Below, piece after piece: positions 8,441-16,812 of a stretch of 36,873 nucleotides of DNA. How positions within the stretch are numbered: the first letter of the stretch is position 1; the number at the start of each line of letters is the position of its first letter. A program made the position numbers and the translations under genes. Under the pieces are notes generated by a model. The model did not search any database, was not told the DNA's origin, and saw only the letters and a program-made list of their open reading frames with translations. This DNA is from Kiloniellaceae bacterium (GTDB lineage: Bacteria > Pseudomonadota > Alphaproteobacteria > Kiloniellales > J153), in the NCBI GenBank assembly GCA_021776215.1, contig JAJFGI010000360.1, positions 1 to 36,873 of the forward strand, read 5' to 3'.

Positions 8441-10082
8441 AGGTCAGCTTTCGTCCGGTTTCTATACAGGTAACAGCGGCAGGGCGCCGTTTCAATGTAT
8501 CAGACCGGGGATTTCGATCCTGGTGCTGGCTGCGGGCCTGCTGCTTGCCGCCTGTGGCACCACCGAGGAAACGGACGGATTCACGCCCGTTTCGGGCTTT
8601 GCCGGCATTGTCGCCGCGGACGAACCACGAGCTGCCGTGGTCGGCCGCGAAGTGCTCGGCCTCGGCGGATCGGCGGTGGATGCGGCGGTTGCCATGTATT
8701 TCACCATGGCGGTGACCCTGCCCTCGCGCGCCAGCTTGGGCGGGGGCGGCGTCTGCGTCGCCTTCGACGGCGCCAGAAAGCAGGGCCAAGCCATCGAGTT
8801 TCTGCCCCGGGCCGCGGCGTCCGGGGGCATCGTTCCCTCCGGGATGCGGGCCATGGCGGTGCTCCATGCCCGCCACGGCATTCTCCGCTGGGAACAGCTG
8901 CTGACCCCGGCCGAGGCCCTGGCGCGGTTCGGCCACGCCGTCAGCCGGGCGTTTTCCGAGGATCTGGCGGCCGAGGCCGAGCGGATCGCCGCCAACCCGG
9001 AGCTCATGCGGCTGTTCATGGCCCGCAGCGGCCGCCTGGCGCGCACCGGGGATAGAATCATCCAGACCGAGCTGTCCGCGGTGCTCAGCGGTATCCGGCA
9101 AAAAGGGGCCGGCTATTTGCATAGCGGCCCGTTCGCCCGCCGGCTGGCCGATGCCTCCAGCGCCGTCGGCATGCCTTTGAGCATCGACGACGTGCGCGAT
9201 TCGTTGCCGCGGATCGTCGACGCCGTCGCCGTCCCCGCCGGCAAGGACGTGGCATTCTTTGCGCCGCCGCGGGCGACCGGCGGTGTCGTTGCGGCGCAGA
9301 TCTGGGAAGCCTTAACCAACGTCGAGAGCTTCGGCGGCGCCGACGATGCGCGCCTGCACGCCTTTGCCGAGGCGTCGGCCCGTGCCTTCGCGCAGCGTGC
9401 CGCCTGGATGGCCCCGGACGGGAGCAGCCGCGAACCCGCGGCCGATCTCGTCGCCGCCGGGAGGGTCGGGACCATGATGGCCGGCTACGACGGCAGCCGC
9501 CACACGCCCGCCGAGACGTTCTCGCCGCCGCCGCGGGAAATCTCCTCCGGCTCGCCGTCGGCGGGTTTCGTGGCTGGCGACCGGTACGGGAATGCCGTCG
9601 CCTGCACCTTCACCATGAACCGCGCCTTCGGGGCCGGCCGCGTTGCCGAGGGCACGGGGATTCTACTGGCGGCGCCGCCACGCTCGCCGAACGATGGGTC
9701 TAATGTGCTATCGGCGGTCATCGTCGGCAATGTTCGGACCGGCACTTTGCGCTTTGCGGGCACGGGTGCCGGCGGTGCCCAAGGGGCGACGGCGCTGGCG
9801 CGCGTCATGCTGGAAACGCTGGATCGGGACCAACCTCTGGCGACGGCGATCGCGGCGCCGCGAGTGCATCACGGCGGCGCCCCGGACGAGCTGCTGCTGG
9901 AGCCCGGCATCGATGCCGGTACACGCGCCGGGCTGCGGGACCGGGGGTATACGCTGCGCGAGGCGCCGGGCCTGGGCCGCGTGAATGCCTTCTACTGCGC
10001 CAAAGGACTGCGCGGCTCGGAGGAAGACTGCGACGTCGCAGTGGACCCGCGCGGCGCCGGCCTTGCCAGCACGGCTCAGTAG
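8433..10082 (+). CDS. Gamma-glutamyltransferase-like lipoprotein with altered active site
   Basis: The product has about 549 residues from TTG 8433, which has GGGAGG 7 bases upstream. There is no in-frame ATG near the N-terminus, so the start is uncertain; GTG 8523 is another option. A lipobox LLLAAC predicts a lipid-anchored cysteine (about residue 41). The body follows the gamma-glutamyltransferase (Ntn-hydrolase) family: LGGSAVDAAVA, LGGGGVCVAFDG, GNAVACTFTMNRAFGAG, TGAGGAQGATA and PRVHHGG. Where canonical enzymes have the catalytic Thr-Thr-His before the GNAV block, this protein reads Ser-Ala-Gly (Ser about 376). The Arg that normally binds the gamma-glutamyl carboxylate also appears replaced (IEFLPRAAA). 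It may have a different substrate or be a pseudoenzyme. The aminotransferase follows after 14 bases. Confidence 0.82.
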   Translation: MRTGQLSSGFYTGNSGRAPFQCIRPGISILVLAAGLLLAACGTTEETDGFTPVSGFAGIVAADEPRAAVVGREVLGLGGSAVDAAVAMYFTMAVTLPSRASLGGGGVCVAFDGARKQGQAIEFLPRAAASGGIVPSGMRAMAVLHARHGILRWEQLLTPAEALARFGHAVSRAFSEDLAAEAERIAANPELMRLFMARSGRLARTGDRIIQTELSAVLSGIRQKGAGYLHSGPFARRLADASSAVGMPLSIDDVRDSLPRIVDAVAVPAGKDVAFFAPPRATGGVVAAQIWEALTNVESFGGADDARLHAFAEASARAFAQRAAWMAPDGSSREPAADLVAAGRVGTMMAGYDGSRHTPAETFSPPPREISSGSPSAGFVAGDRYGNAVACTFTMNRAFGAGRVAEGTGILLAAPPRSPNDGSNVLSAVIVGNVRTGTLRFAGTGAGGAQGATALARVMLETLDRDQPLATAIAAPRVHHGGAPDELLLEPGIDAGTRAGLRDRGYTLREAPGLGRVNAFYCAKGLRGSEEDCDVAVDPRGAGLASTAQ

Positions 10083-10096
10083 GGCGACGGCACGTC

Positions 10097-11254
10097 ATGC
10101 CGCTGAAGGTCGCCAAGCGGGGGAACGTCCCGCCATTCATCGTCATGGATGTGATGCGCGCCGCCAACGAGCGTGCCGCGGCGGGGGCCACCGTCTTGCA
10201 TCTGGAGGTCGGACAGCCGGGCACGCCGGCGCCGCGACCGGTCGTCGATGCGGCGAAGCGGGCCTTGGAGCTGGACAATATCGGCTATACCGAGGCCTCC
10301 GGCCGGCCGTCGCTGCGCCGGCGTATTGCCCGGCATTATCACGACCGCTATGGCGTCGACATCGATCCGGCGCGGATCATGGTGACGTCGGGATCGTCCG
10401 GCGGTTTTCTGCTCTCGTTCCTGGCCTGCTTCGATGCGGGCGACCGGGTGGCGCTGGCGGCGCCGGGATATCCCGCCTATCGGAATATCCTCTCGGCCCT
10501 GGGCGTCGAACCGGTCTTGCTGCTGACCGAGTCCGAGCACCGCTTTCAACCGACCCTCGAACTCATTGATCAGGCGACGGCACAGGGCGGTCGGCCGCTC
10601 GATGGTCTAATCGTCGCCAGCCCGTCGAACCCTACCGGGACCATGCTTGGCCGCGCGGAGCTGTCGCGCTTGATCGAAGGTTGCCGTGCGCGTGGCATCC
10701 GGGTGATCTCCGACGAGATCTACCATGGGATCACCTACGGCGAGCCGGCGGTCTCCGCGCTCGAGCTGGGCGACGACGCGGTTATCGTCAACAGCTTCTC
10801 GAAATATTTCTCGATGACCGGTTGGCGCCTCGGCTGGCTGGTGCTACCGGAGGAGCTGATCCGTCCGGTCGAATGCCTGGGGCAGAACCTGTTCATCTCG
10901 CCGCCCACGGTGTCGCAATATGCCGGGGAGGCAGCATTCGATTGCGGTCCCGAGGCGGATGCGTACGTGGCAGCCTACGCGCGCAGCCGCGCCTTACTGC
11001 TCAAGGAGCTTCCAGACGCCGGGTTCGACCGGCTGGCGCCCGCGGACGGGGCCTTTTACATTTATGCGGACGTGCGTCACCTCAGCAATGACAGCGAGGC
11101 GTTCTGTCGCCGCATGCTCGCCGAAACCGGTGTGGCCAGCACCCCAGGCACCGATTTCGATCCGCAGCGCGGCAACGGCTATGTGCGCTTCTCCTTCGCC
11201 GCGGCTGAAACCGAGATTGCCGAAGCCGTGCGTCGCCTGCGCGCGTGGTCGTGA
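10097..11254 (+). CDS. Class I/II pyridoxal-phosphate aminotransferase (AspC-like)
   Basis: The 385-residue fold-type I aminotransferase has the expected landmarks: YTEASGRPSLRRRIA near residue 64, SPSNPTG with Asn178, ISDEIYHG with Asp206 and Tyr209 contacting the cofactor, the PLP lysine at about 236 in NSFSKYFSMTGWRLGW, and a C-terminal RFSFA arginine that binds the substrate carboxylate. It is closest by eye to the AspC/AlaT-like subgroup. The amino donor and acceptor cannot be read from the sequence. It is probably co-transcribed with the upstream gamma-glutamyltransferase-like gene (14-base gap) and is convergent with katE. Confidence 0.92.
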   Translation: MPLKVAKRGNVPPFIVMDVMRAANERAAAGATVLHLEVGQPGTPAPRPVVDAAKRALELDNIGYTEASGRPSLRRRIARHYHDRYGVDIDPARIMVTSGSSGGFLLSFLACFDAGDRVALAAPGYPAYRNILSALGVEPVLLLTESEHRFQPTLELIDQATAQGGRPLDGLIVASPSNPTGTMLGRAELSRLIEGCRARGIRVISDEIYHGITYGEPAVSALELGDDAVIVNSFSKYFSMTGWRLGWLVLPEELIRPVECLGQNLFISPPTVSQYAGEAAFDCGPEADAYVAAYARSRALLLKELPDAGFDRLAPADGAFYIYADVRHLSNDSEAFCRRMLAETGVASTPGTDFDPQRGNGYVRFSFAAAETEIAEAVRRLRAWS

Positions 11255-11281
11255 CGCGGCGACGGCCGCCGAGTAACGGTT

Positions 11282-13441
11282 TTAGGAAACGTCCCGGTCC
11301 CAATATCTCAAGCTTCGGCACTGCCCGATAAAGGACAAGACGTCTTTTTTGCCGGAGAGACGCACACAGCCGTCATCGGGCGCATCCGAAAGCCCGGCTG
11401 CGTCGAAAAGGTCTAGGGCAGCGTCGCTGTAGGCGATGTATTTCTTGTGCCGGAACGCATCCGTAAGAAACGCACGGGCGGCGGGTTCGTGACACAATGT
11501 CGCCGCGTGATCGCTCGAGGGGAGGATCGCGACCGCATCGAAGAGAACGGACGGCCCGCCAGCAATCTGCTCGTTCACCTCGATCGATGATCCTTCTGAA
11601 TCGGTTACGCCGCCGACGGTGGGGGCGATGATGGCAAGCTCGGCACCCTCTTCCTTGAGAGCCTTCCGCAACGCATTGAGAAGTTTGGCATCAACCCCAT
11701 CTGTGACCAAAGCGCCGACTTTTCGGCCGCTGAATCGCTCGGGACCGTTTTTGAGGATGCTGAGGGCCGGGGAGGGCGACAAATCCGTTTTCGGCTGTCG
11801 TGCCGGGTCGGCCCTGTCGGGGAGTTCGGCAATACCCAGGCCATTGGCCACCGCGCGGGCCGCGTCTTCATCGATGTTCAGCAGGTGGGCAACCATCCGC
11901 TCGCGAATGTTTGCCGTTCTGACTTTACTTAATTCGAACACCAGCGCATCGACAATGTGCTGTTGCTCGGTTTCCGTTTGGCTCACGTAAAATTGCCGCG
12001 CCTGGCTGTAGTGGTCGGCAAAACTCTCCGGCCGCACACGCCGGGCTTCGCCCTGCTCGCTTCTCGGAAAAGAGCGAAATCCCTGATCGGGCGCTTCGCG
12101 CGGACCCCGTTCCGCGCCGTCCCAGGAATTCGGCTCGTAATTCGCCCGGCCGGTGGGATTGTGCATGGCCATATGTCCGTCCTGTTGGAAATGCCGGAAT
12201 GGGCATTTCGGTGCATTGATTGGAATGTGGGTGAAGTTGGGACCGCCGAGACGCTTAAGCTGCGTGTCCAGGTATGAAAAATTCCGGCCCTGCAGCAGCG
12301 GGTCGTTACTGAAATCGACGCCCGGGACGATATTCTGTGTGCAGAAGGCGACCTGTTCCGTCTCGGCAAAGAAATTGTCCACCATCCGGTCGAGCACAAG
12401 GCGCCCGACCTTGCGGACCGGCACATCCTCTTCCGGAATCAGCTTGGTCGCGTCCAACACGTCGAAGTCGAAGGAATCGGCGAAATCGTCATCGAAAACC
12501 TGGAGGCCCAACTCCCACTCGGGATAGTCGCCGCTCTGGATCGCATGCCAGAGATCTCGCCGGTGGAAATCCGGATCCGCGCCGTTGATCTTGACCGCTT
12601 CGTCCCACATCACCGACTGCAGGCCAAGTTTGGGCTTCCAATGGAATTTAACGAATTTGGCGTCGCCCGCCGCATTGACGAGGCGGAAGGTATGAACGCC
12701 GAAGCCTTCCATAAACCGGAAGGATCGCGGGATCGCCCGATCCGACATGATCCACATGACCATGTGCATGGCCTCGGGCATGAGCGACATGAAATCCCAG
12801 AAATTGTCGTGCGCGGTCTGCGCCTGCGGAAAGCCGCGGTCGGGTTCCGGTTTGGCTGCGTGAATCAGATCCGGGAATTTGATGGCATCTTGAATAAAGA
12901 AGACTGGCATATTGTTGCCGACAATGTCCCAGTTCCCCTCTTTCGTATACAACTTGACCGCAAACCCGCGAACATCCCGTGCAAGATCCGGCGATCCCTT
13001 GTTCCCGGCGACTGTCGAGAACCGGACGAACGCGTCCACCCGGTCTCCGGCGCGCTGAAACACATCCGCCGAGGTGAGATCGGATAGTGACTCGTAGGTC
13101 TCGAAATAGCCGTGGGCGCCGTACCCCCGCGCGTGCACAACCCGCTCCGGGATGCGTTCGTGATCGAAATGAAAAATTTTCTCGCGAAAATGAAAATCTT
13201 CCAGCAGCGTGGGGCCGCGGGGCCCAATCGTCAGCGAGTTTTGATCATCGCTGACGGGTGTTCCTTGCTGGGTGGTCAATACATCGGCGCCCTCGGCGGT
13301 CTGGTGGAGTTCTCCGCCATCGCCGCGCGCCGCGGTGACGTCGTGGAAGGTTGCCGTGTCGCGGGCCGGGGATTTACCCCTCTTCTGAGCCGAAGATTGA
13401 GATTTACGCGATTTCGGCGGTTTGCTTCCGCGACGATCCAT
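11282..13441 (-). CDS. katE: Large-subunit (clade 2, HPII-type) catalase
   Basis: The product has 719 residues from ATG 13441, with GGGGATAAGGG just upstream. An upstream in-frame start at 13480 would add 13 residues. The catalytic His (about 103) is in [15 protein letters not shown] distal-side Asn segment [12 protein letters not shown] follows, and the proximal haem tyrosine lies in [15 protein letters not shown]. After the core, from about residue 570, comes the extra flavodoxin/GATase-like C-terminal domain ([20 protein letters not shown] onward) typical of KatE/HPII. The N-terminus is a Lys/Arg/Ser-rich extension. The enzyme disproportionates hydrogen peroxide in the cytoplasm. An EcfG-type promoter sits directly upstream, implying control by the general stress response. 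Confidence 0.97.
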   Translation of the reverse strand: MDRRGSKPPKSRKSQSSAQKRGKSPARDTATFHDVTAARGDGGELHQTAEGADVLTTQQGTPVSDDQNSLTIGPRGPTLLEDFHFREKIFHFDHERIPERVVHARGYGAHGYFETYESLSDLTSADVFQRAGDRVDAFVRFSTVAGNKGSPDLARDVRGFAVKLYTKEGNWDIVGNNMPVFFIQDAIKFPDLIHAAKPEPDRGFPQAQTAHDNFWDFMSLMPEAMHMVMWIMSDRAIPRSFRFMEGFGVHTFRLVNAAGDAKFVKFHWKPKLGLQSVMWDEAVKINGADPDFHRRDLWHAIQSGDYPEWELGLQVFDDDFADSFDFDVLDATKLIPEEDVPVRKVGRLVLDRMVDNFFAETEQVAFCTQNIVPGVDFSNDPLLQGRNFSYLDTQLKRLGGPNFTHIPINAPKCPFRHFQQDGHMAMHNPTGRANYEPNSWDGAERGPREAPDQGFRSFPRSEQGEARRVRPESFADHYSQARQFYVSQTETEQQHIVDALVFELSKVRTANIRERMVAHLLNIDEDAARAVANGLGIAELPDRADPARQPKTDLSPSPALSILKNGPERFSGRKVGALVTDGVDAKLLNALRKALKEEGAELAIIAPTVGGVTDSEGSSIEVNEQIAGGPSVLFDAVAILPSSDHAATLCHEPAARAFLTDAFRHKKYIAYSDAALDLFDAAGLSDAPDDGCVRLSGKKDVLSFIGQCRSLRYWDRDVS

Positions 13442-13484
13442 ACCCTTATCCCCTGCATGACAAAAAAAACGTCGATGCAAAGGG

Positions 13485-13510
13485 AACGGTCGCGAAGAAC
13501 ACTAAGTTCC
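13485..13510 (-). promoter_or_regulatory. EcfG (general stress response) promoter of katE
   Basis: Read on the minus strand, GGAAC (13510-13506) is followed after exactly 17 bases by CGTT (13488-13485). This equals the alphaproteobacterial EcfG consensus GGAAC-N16/17-CGTT. It is 43 bases upstream of the katE ATG, a spacing that leaves a short leader. Clade 2 catalases are common general-stress genes, so position and target agree. Confidence 0.7.
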
Positions 13511-13511
13511 A

Positions 13512-13543
13512 CCCGCCGCGCCAGAACGGTCTTCGGCGGCGGG
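13512..13543 (-). terminator. Candidate rne transcription-end hairpin
   Basis: An 8-bp GC stem (CCCGCCGC at 13512-13519 paired with GCGGCGGG at 13536-13543) encloses a 16-base loop, 48 bases downstream of the rne stop on the minus strand. No clear U tract follows (only short T-rich stretches), so intrinsic termination is uncertain. It sits immediately before the katE -35 element and could insulate katE from rne transcription. Confidence 0.35.
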
Positions 13544-13590
13544 CCTGATCGAACCGGGCCTCGGCGTGTCAGGTTAGCGCCGTCAGCCCA

Positions 13591-16251
13591 TCAGCCCCAA
13601 CGTTGCCACCAGCCGCGCCGGCGATTTTGACCTGCGGCTTCGGTGTCGCCATCGCCATTAGCCGGGCCGTCCTCGGACAGCGGGCTGTCGGCGGCATTCT
13701 CGCGGACTTTCGCCGGTTCGCTTGCCGGCGCGACCGCCGCAAGGGCTGGGGCGGACTCGTCGGTGGGTGCCGCCGAAGGTTTGTCCGCTGGCTTGCGGCT
13801 GCGCCGTCGCGTGCGTGGCTTTTGCGCCGCTGGTTTCTCTGCGGCATCGGAGTCGTCTGCCTCCGATGCATCGGCTGACGAGACGGCTGGCGGTTCGGTG
13901 ACCGTGGTATCGTCCGACTCCGGCGCTACCGTCCCCTTGGGCTTGGCCGCGGGGCGCCGGCGACCGCCGCCGGCGCGGCGCGACCGGCTCTTTTTCTGGC
14001 CCGTGTCATCCGGGGTCGGCGTGCCGTCCGCGGCAGGTTCGGCCGTATGGCTCGGCGCGTCGGCGGAAGTCGCCTCGTCCGTTTCAGCATCCGCCGCCTC
14101 CGCCGAGGAGTCCGCGGCGGTCGAGGCGGCGGCGCTGGCCGACTCCGAGCCGGTCGCCACGGCGCTCTCGTCCCGATCGCGACGTCCGCGCCGGCGACCG
14201 CCACGCTTGCCGCGGCGCCGGCGCCGTTTGCCGGGGTCGTCCGTGCCGTCGGCTCGAGGCTCGGGGGCAGCGGTTGCCGCGACTTCGGTGTCTGCCTCCT
14301 CCTCTCGATCCTCGACGGGTGCGACGCTTTCGCGGGTTGCCGATCCGCGATCCTCGCCACGGCGGCGGCGGCCGCGGCCGCGGCCACGCCGCCGTTCACC
14401 ATCGCTGTCGCTGGTATCGTCCTTGTCCTCGTCGGGCCGCTCGCCGACCGCATCTTCACGTCCGACCGTCACCCGGCTGAGCCGCTCCAGTCGGTGGTCG
14501 GGGGCGATCAGATCCGCATCGGTATCGACCCGGATCGTCAGGCCGTGGAGCTGCTCCAACTCGACCAGACGGGCCCGCATGTTGTTGAGCAAGTGTCGGG
14601 CGACGCCAGGGGGAACGGCGACGGCAATCTCTCCGCCGCCACGACGGACCGCGTCCTCTTCCAGGGCGCGCATGATGTGCAACGCCGAGGATTCAGTCGT
14701 GCGGACATGGCCGGTGCCCTTGCACGTCGGGCACAGGCCCGTGGTCGTTTCGACTAGGCTCGGCCGCAGGCGCTGGCGCGACATTTCGAGCAGGCCAAAG
14801 GGGCTGATACGGCCGATCTGGATCCGTGCCCGATCGATGCGCAAGGCGTCCTTGAGGCGGCGCTCGACGCTGCGGTCGTGGCGCGATTCCTCCATGTCGA
14901 TGAAATCGATGACGATCAGCCCGGCCAGATCGCGCAGGCGCAATTGGCGGGCGACTTCATCCGCCGCCTCCAGATTCGTTTTGTAGGCGGTTTCCTCAAT
15001 ATGCCGTTCTCGCGTGGCCTTGCCCGAGTTGACGTCGATGGCAACCAGGGCCTCGGTTACGTTCATCACGATGTAACCGCCCGCCTTGAGCTGCACGGTG
15101 GGCGAGTGCATGGCATCGATCTGGCCCTCCACTTGCTGCCGCTGGAAGAGGGGGACCGCCGGGTCCTTGTAGAGTTTTACGTTCCTGGCGTGGCTGGGCA
15201 TGAGCGACTTCATGAACGCCTTCGCCGCCTTGTGGCCCTCCTCGCCCTCGACCAGGATCTCTTCCATATCACTGCGGTAGAGGTCGCGGATCGCGCGTTT
15301 GATCAGGTTCGCTTCTTCGTAGATCAGGGCCGGCGCGGTCGAGTTCAGTGTGGTCTCGCGGATCTCGCTCCACAGCCGCAGCAGGTAGTCGTAGTCACGC
15401 CGGATCTCCGGTTTGCTGCGCTCGCTGCCGGCGGTCCGGACGATGACGCCGACGCCTTCCGGGATGTCCAGCTCTTCGATGACGCTTTTCAAGCGCCGCC
15501 GGTCGGCCGACCCGCTGATCTTACGACTGATGCCGCCGCCCCGGGCAGTGTTGGGCATGAGGACACAGTAGCGTCCGGCCAGGGACAGATAGGTGGTCAG
15601 CGCCGCGCCTTTGTTGCCGCGCTCCTCCTTGGTCACCTGGACCAGCAACACCTGCCGGCGCTTGATGACCTCTTGGATCTTGTAGCGGCGCATGAAGCGG
15701 GCGCGGCGCCGGGCGGCATCGTCCACGTCGTCGCCGCCGACGGTATCGACCCCGGTCTCGACCGCGACTTCCTCGACCTTGCCGTTCGTGCCCCCGCCAT
15801 TCTCGCTGGCGCCATTCTCGCTGGCGCCATTCTCCGAGTCACCGTTCGACTGTTTGGCGGCGAGGTTCGCGTCGGCGCCGTTTCCGCCGTCGACGCCTTT
15901 CTCGTTTTCGCCGGTGTCGGGAGATACCGTGTCCGGGACCTCGTCCTCCACGGTCTCGTGCTTGTGGCTTGCCTCTTCGGCGAGCAGCGCCTCCCGGTCG
16001 GCGATCGGAATCCGATAGTAGTCAGGGTGGATTTCGCTGAAGGGCAGGAAACCATGCCGGTTACCGCCATACTCGACGAACGCCGCCTGCAGGGACGGCT
16101 CGACCCGAGTTACTTTCGCCAGGTAGATGTTACCCTTAAGTTGCTTTCGTGCGGCGCTTTCGTAATCAAATTCATCGAGACGGTTTCCGCTGACAACCGC
16201 CACCCGTGTCTCTTCCGGATGGCTGGTGTCGATCAACATACGTTTGGCCAT
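13591..16251 (-). CDS. rne: Ribonuclease E/G (RNase E) with alphaproteobacterial S1 insertion
   Basis: The product has 886 residues starting at MAKRMLIDTSHPEETR; GGAGAG lies about 9 bases upstream of ATG 16251. An S1 domain begins near residue 37. It is split by an acidic low-complexity insertion (about 91-188) containing SENGA repeats, and resumes at RRYKIQEVIKRRQVLLVQV. Catalytic aspartates lie in AIDVNSG and VIDFIDM, and the zinc-link motif CPTC follows. The last 300 or so residues are Arg/Glu/Ala-rich and probably disordered. They end in RRRGWWQRWG, like the GWW motif that binds PNPase in Caulobacter RNase E. RNase E initiates mRNA decay, processes rRNA and tRNA, and scaffolds the degradosome. 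The gene has a long structured leader and is divergent from the amidase gene. Confidence 0.97.
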   Translation of the reverse strand: MAKRMLIDTSHPEETRVAVVSGNRLDEFDYESAARKQLKGNIYLAKVTRVEPSLQAAFVEYGGNRHGFLPFSEIHPDYYRIPIADREALLAEEASHKHETVEDEVPDTVSPDTGENEKGVDGGNGADANLAAKQSNGDSENGASENGASENGGGTNGKVEEVAVETGVDTVGGDDVDDAARRRARFMRRYKIQEVIKRRQVLLVQVTKEERGNKGAALTTYLSLAGRYCVLMPNTARGGGISRKISGSADRRRLKSVIEELDIPEGVGVIVRTAGSERSKPEIRRDYDYLLRLWSEIRETTLNSTAPALIYEEANLIKRAIRDLYRSDMEEILVEGEEGHKAAKAFMKSLMPSHARNVKLYKDPAVPLFQRQQVEGQIDAMHSPTVQLKAGGYIVMNVTEALVAIDVNSGKATRERHIEETAYKTNLEAADEVARQLRLRDLAGLIVIDFIDMEESRHDRSVERRLKDALRIDRARIQIGRISPFGLLEMSRQRLRPSLVETTTGLCPTCKGTGHVRTTESSALHIMRALEEDAVRRGGGEIAVAVPPGVARHLLNNMRARLVELEQLHGLTIRVDTDADLIAPDHRLERLSRVTVGREDAVGERPDEDKDDTSDSDGERRRGRGRGRRRRGEDRGSATRESVAPVEDREEEADTEVAATAAPEPRADGTDDPGKRRRRRGKRGGRRRGRRDRDESAVATGSESASAAASTAADSSAEAADAETDEATSADAPSHTAEPAADGTPTPDDTGQKKSRSRRAGGGRRRPAAKPKGTVAPESDDTTVTEPPAVSSADASEADDSDAAEKPAAQKPRTRRRSRKPADKPSAAPTDESAPALAAVAPASEPAKVRENAADSPLSEDGPANGDGDTEAAGQNRRRGWWQRWG
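15796..15840 (-). repeat. 15-bp tandem repeat inside rne
   Basis: The unit gccattctcgctggc occurs twice exactly (15796-15810, 15811-15825) and continues as a third partial copy. On the coding (minus) strand it encodes repeated Ser-Glu-Asn-Gly-Ala within the S1-domain insertion. The period is a multiple of three, so copy-number change keeps the frame. Confidence 0.85.
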
Positions 16252-16812
16252 AAATGGTACTCTCCAGAACGCGTCCGGCGACACCCGGCGAATAGGCGGG
16301 CTGCGGCGCGAATGTCTGTGAAATTGCAATTGTCATCGTTCGACTGTTTGCTGGTCCCTAGGCGGACATCCGCCTAAAGGACCGGAGATTTCGGTCGCCG
16401 TCCGGGGCGCTTGCGCGCGCCGCGGCACCGAGGAAAACAGCCGGCGCCAAGACCCGTAAATGGACTTGCCGCCAACTGCGGAGTGGCAAGCGCCGATTCC
16501 GGCGGCCCGACACCCGGTGTTTCCCTGACCTGTCCTCGTAGACGAGGGCAAGCAGGATAACCACACACTCACCGGCCAACCTTTGAGCCGGCCCAGGGAG
16601 CATGGAGCGATTCGCCAGCCAACACTATCAGGACGGCGCGCCCTGTTCCATATTGGATTTCAGTATTGGCGATCCAAGGGCAGGTTCCTCGGTCCAGCGT
16701 GTTCGCCCGGTTACATAAGTCGTGGAATTCGCCCGTTTCTCGTGGTATCGGCTGTTGCCCTTGGCTATATCAAATCAATATATGGGGCGGGCCGAGGGTA
16801 TTGTCTAACTAT
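16252..16812. other. Divergent non-coding region: rne leader and amidase upstream region
   Basis: No convincing gene lies in these 561 bases between rne (-) and the amidase gene (+). The rne-proximal part holds three stable inverted repeats. At 16353-16383 there is a 7-bp stem TAGGCGG/CCGCCTA with an ACAT loop, extended by an outer GGTCC/GGACC. At 16465-16490 CTTGCC pairs with GGCAAG. At 16534-16547 CCTCG pairs with CGAGG around a TAGA loop. The amidase-proximal part (about 16640-16812) is more AT-rich. The rne mRNA of E. coli also has a long leader whose hairpins mediate autoregulation by RNase E, so a similar role is plausible here. Confidence 0.6.
16755..16784 (+). promoter_or_regulatory. 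Candidate sigma70-type promoter for the amidase-mrcA run
   Basis: TTGCCC (16755-16760) and TATATG (16779-16784) are spaced by 18 bases, in the AT-rich stretch about 28 bases before the proposed amidase start. It is a pattern match without further support. Confidence 0.3.

Noticed and set aside
8494-9055. ATG 8494 as the start of the gamma-glutamyltransferase-like gene
   Set aside because: It is in another frame and gives no lipobox or GGT motif; the correct frame has the lipoprotein signal.
11256-11269. Short hairpin GCGGC/GCCGC between the aminotransferase gene and katE as a terminator
   Set aside because: The stem is only 5 bp and no T run follows directly, so chance in GC-rich DNA is likely.
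13643-14986. Long Arg/Ser-rich frame opposite rne
   Set aside because: It mirrors the low-complexity C-terminal region of RNase E and shows no independent start signal or domain.
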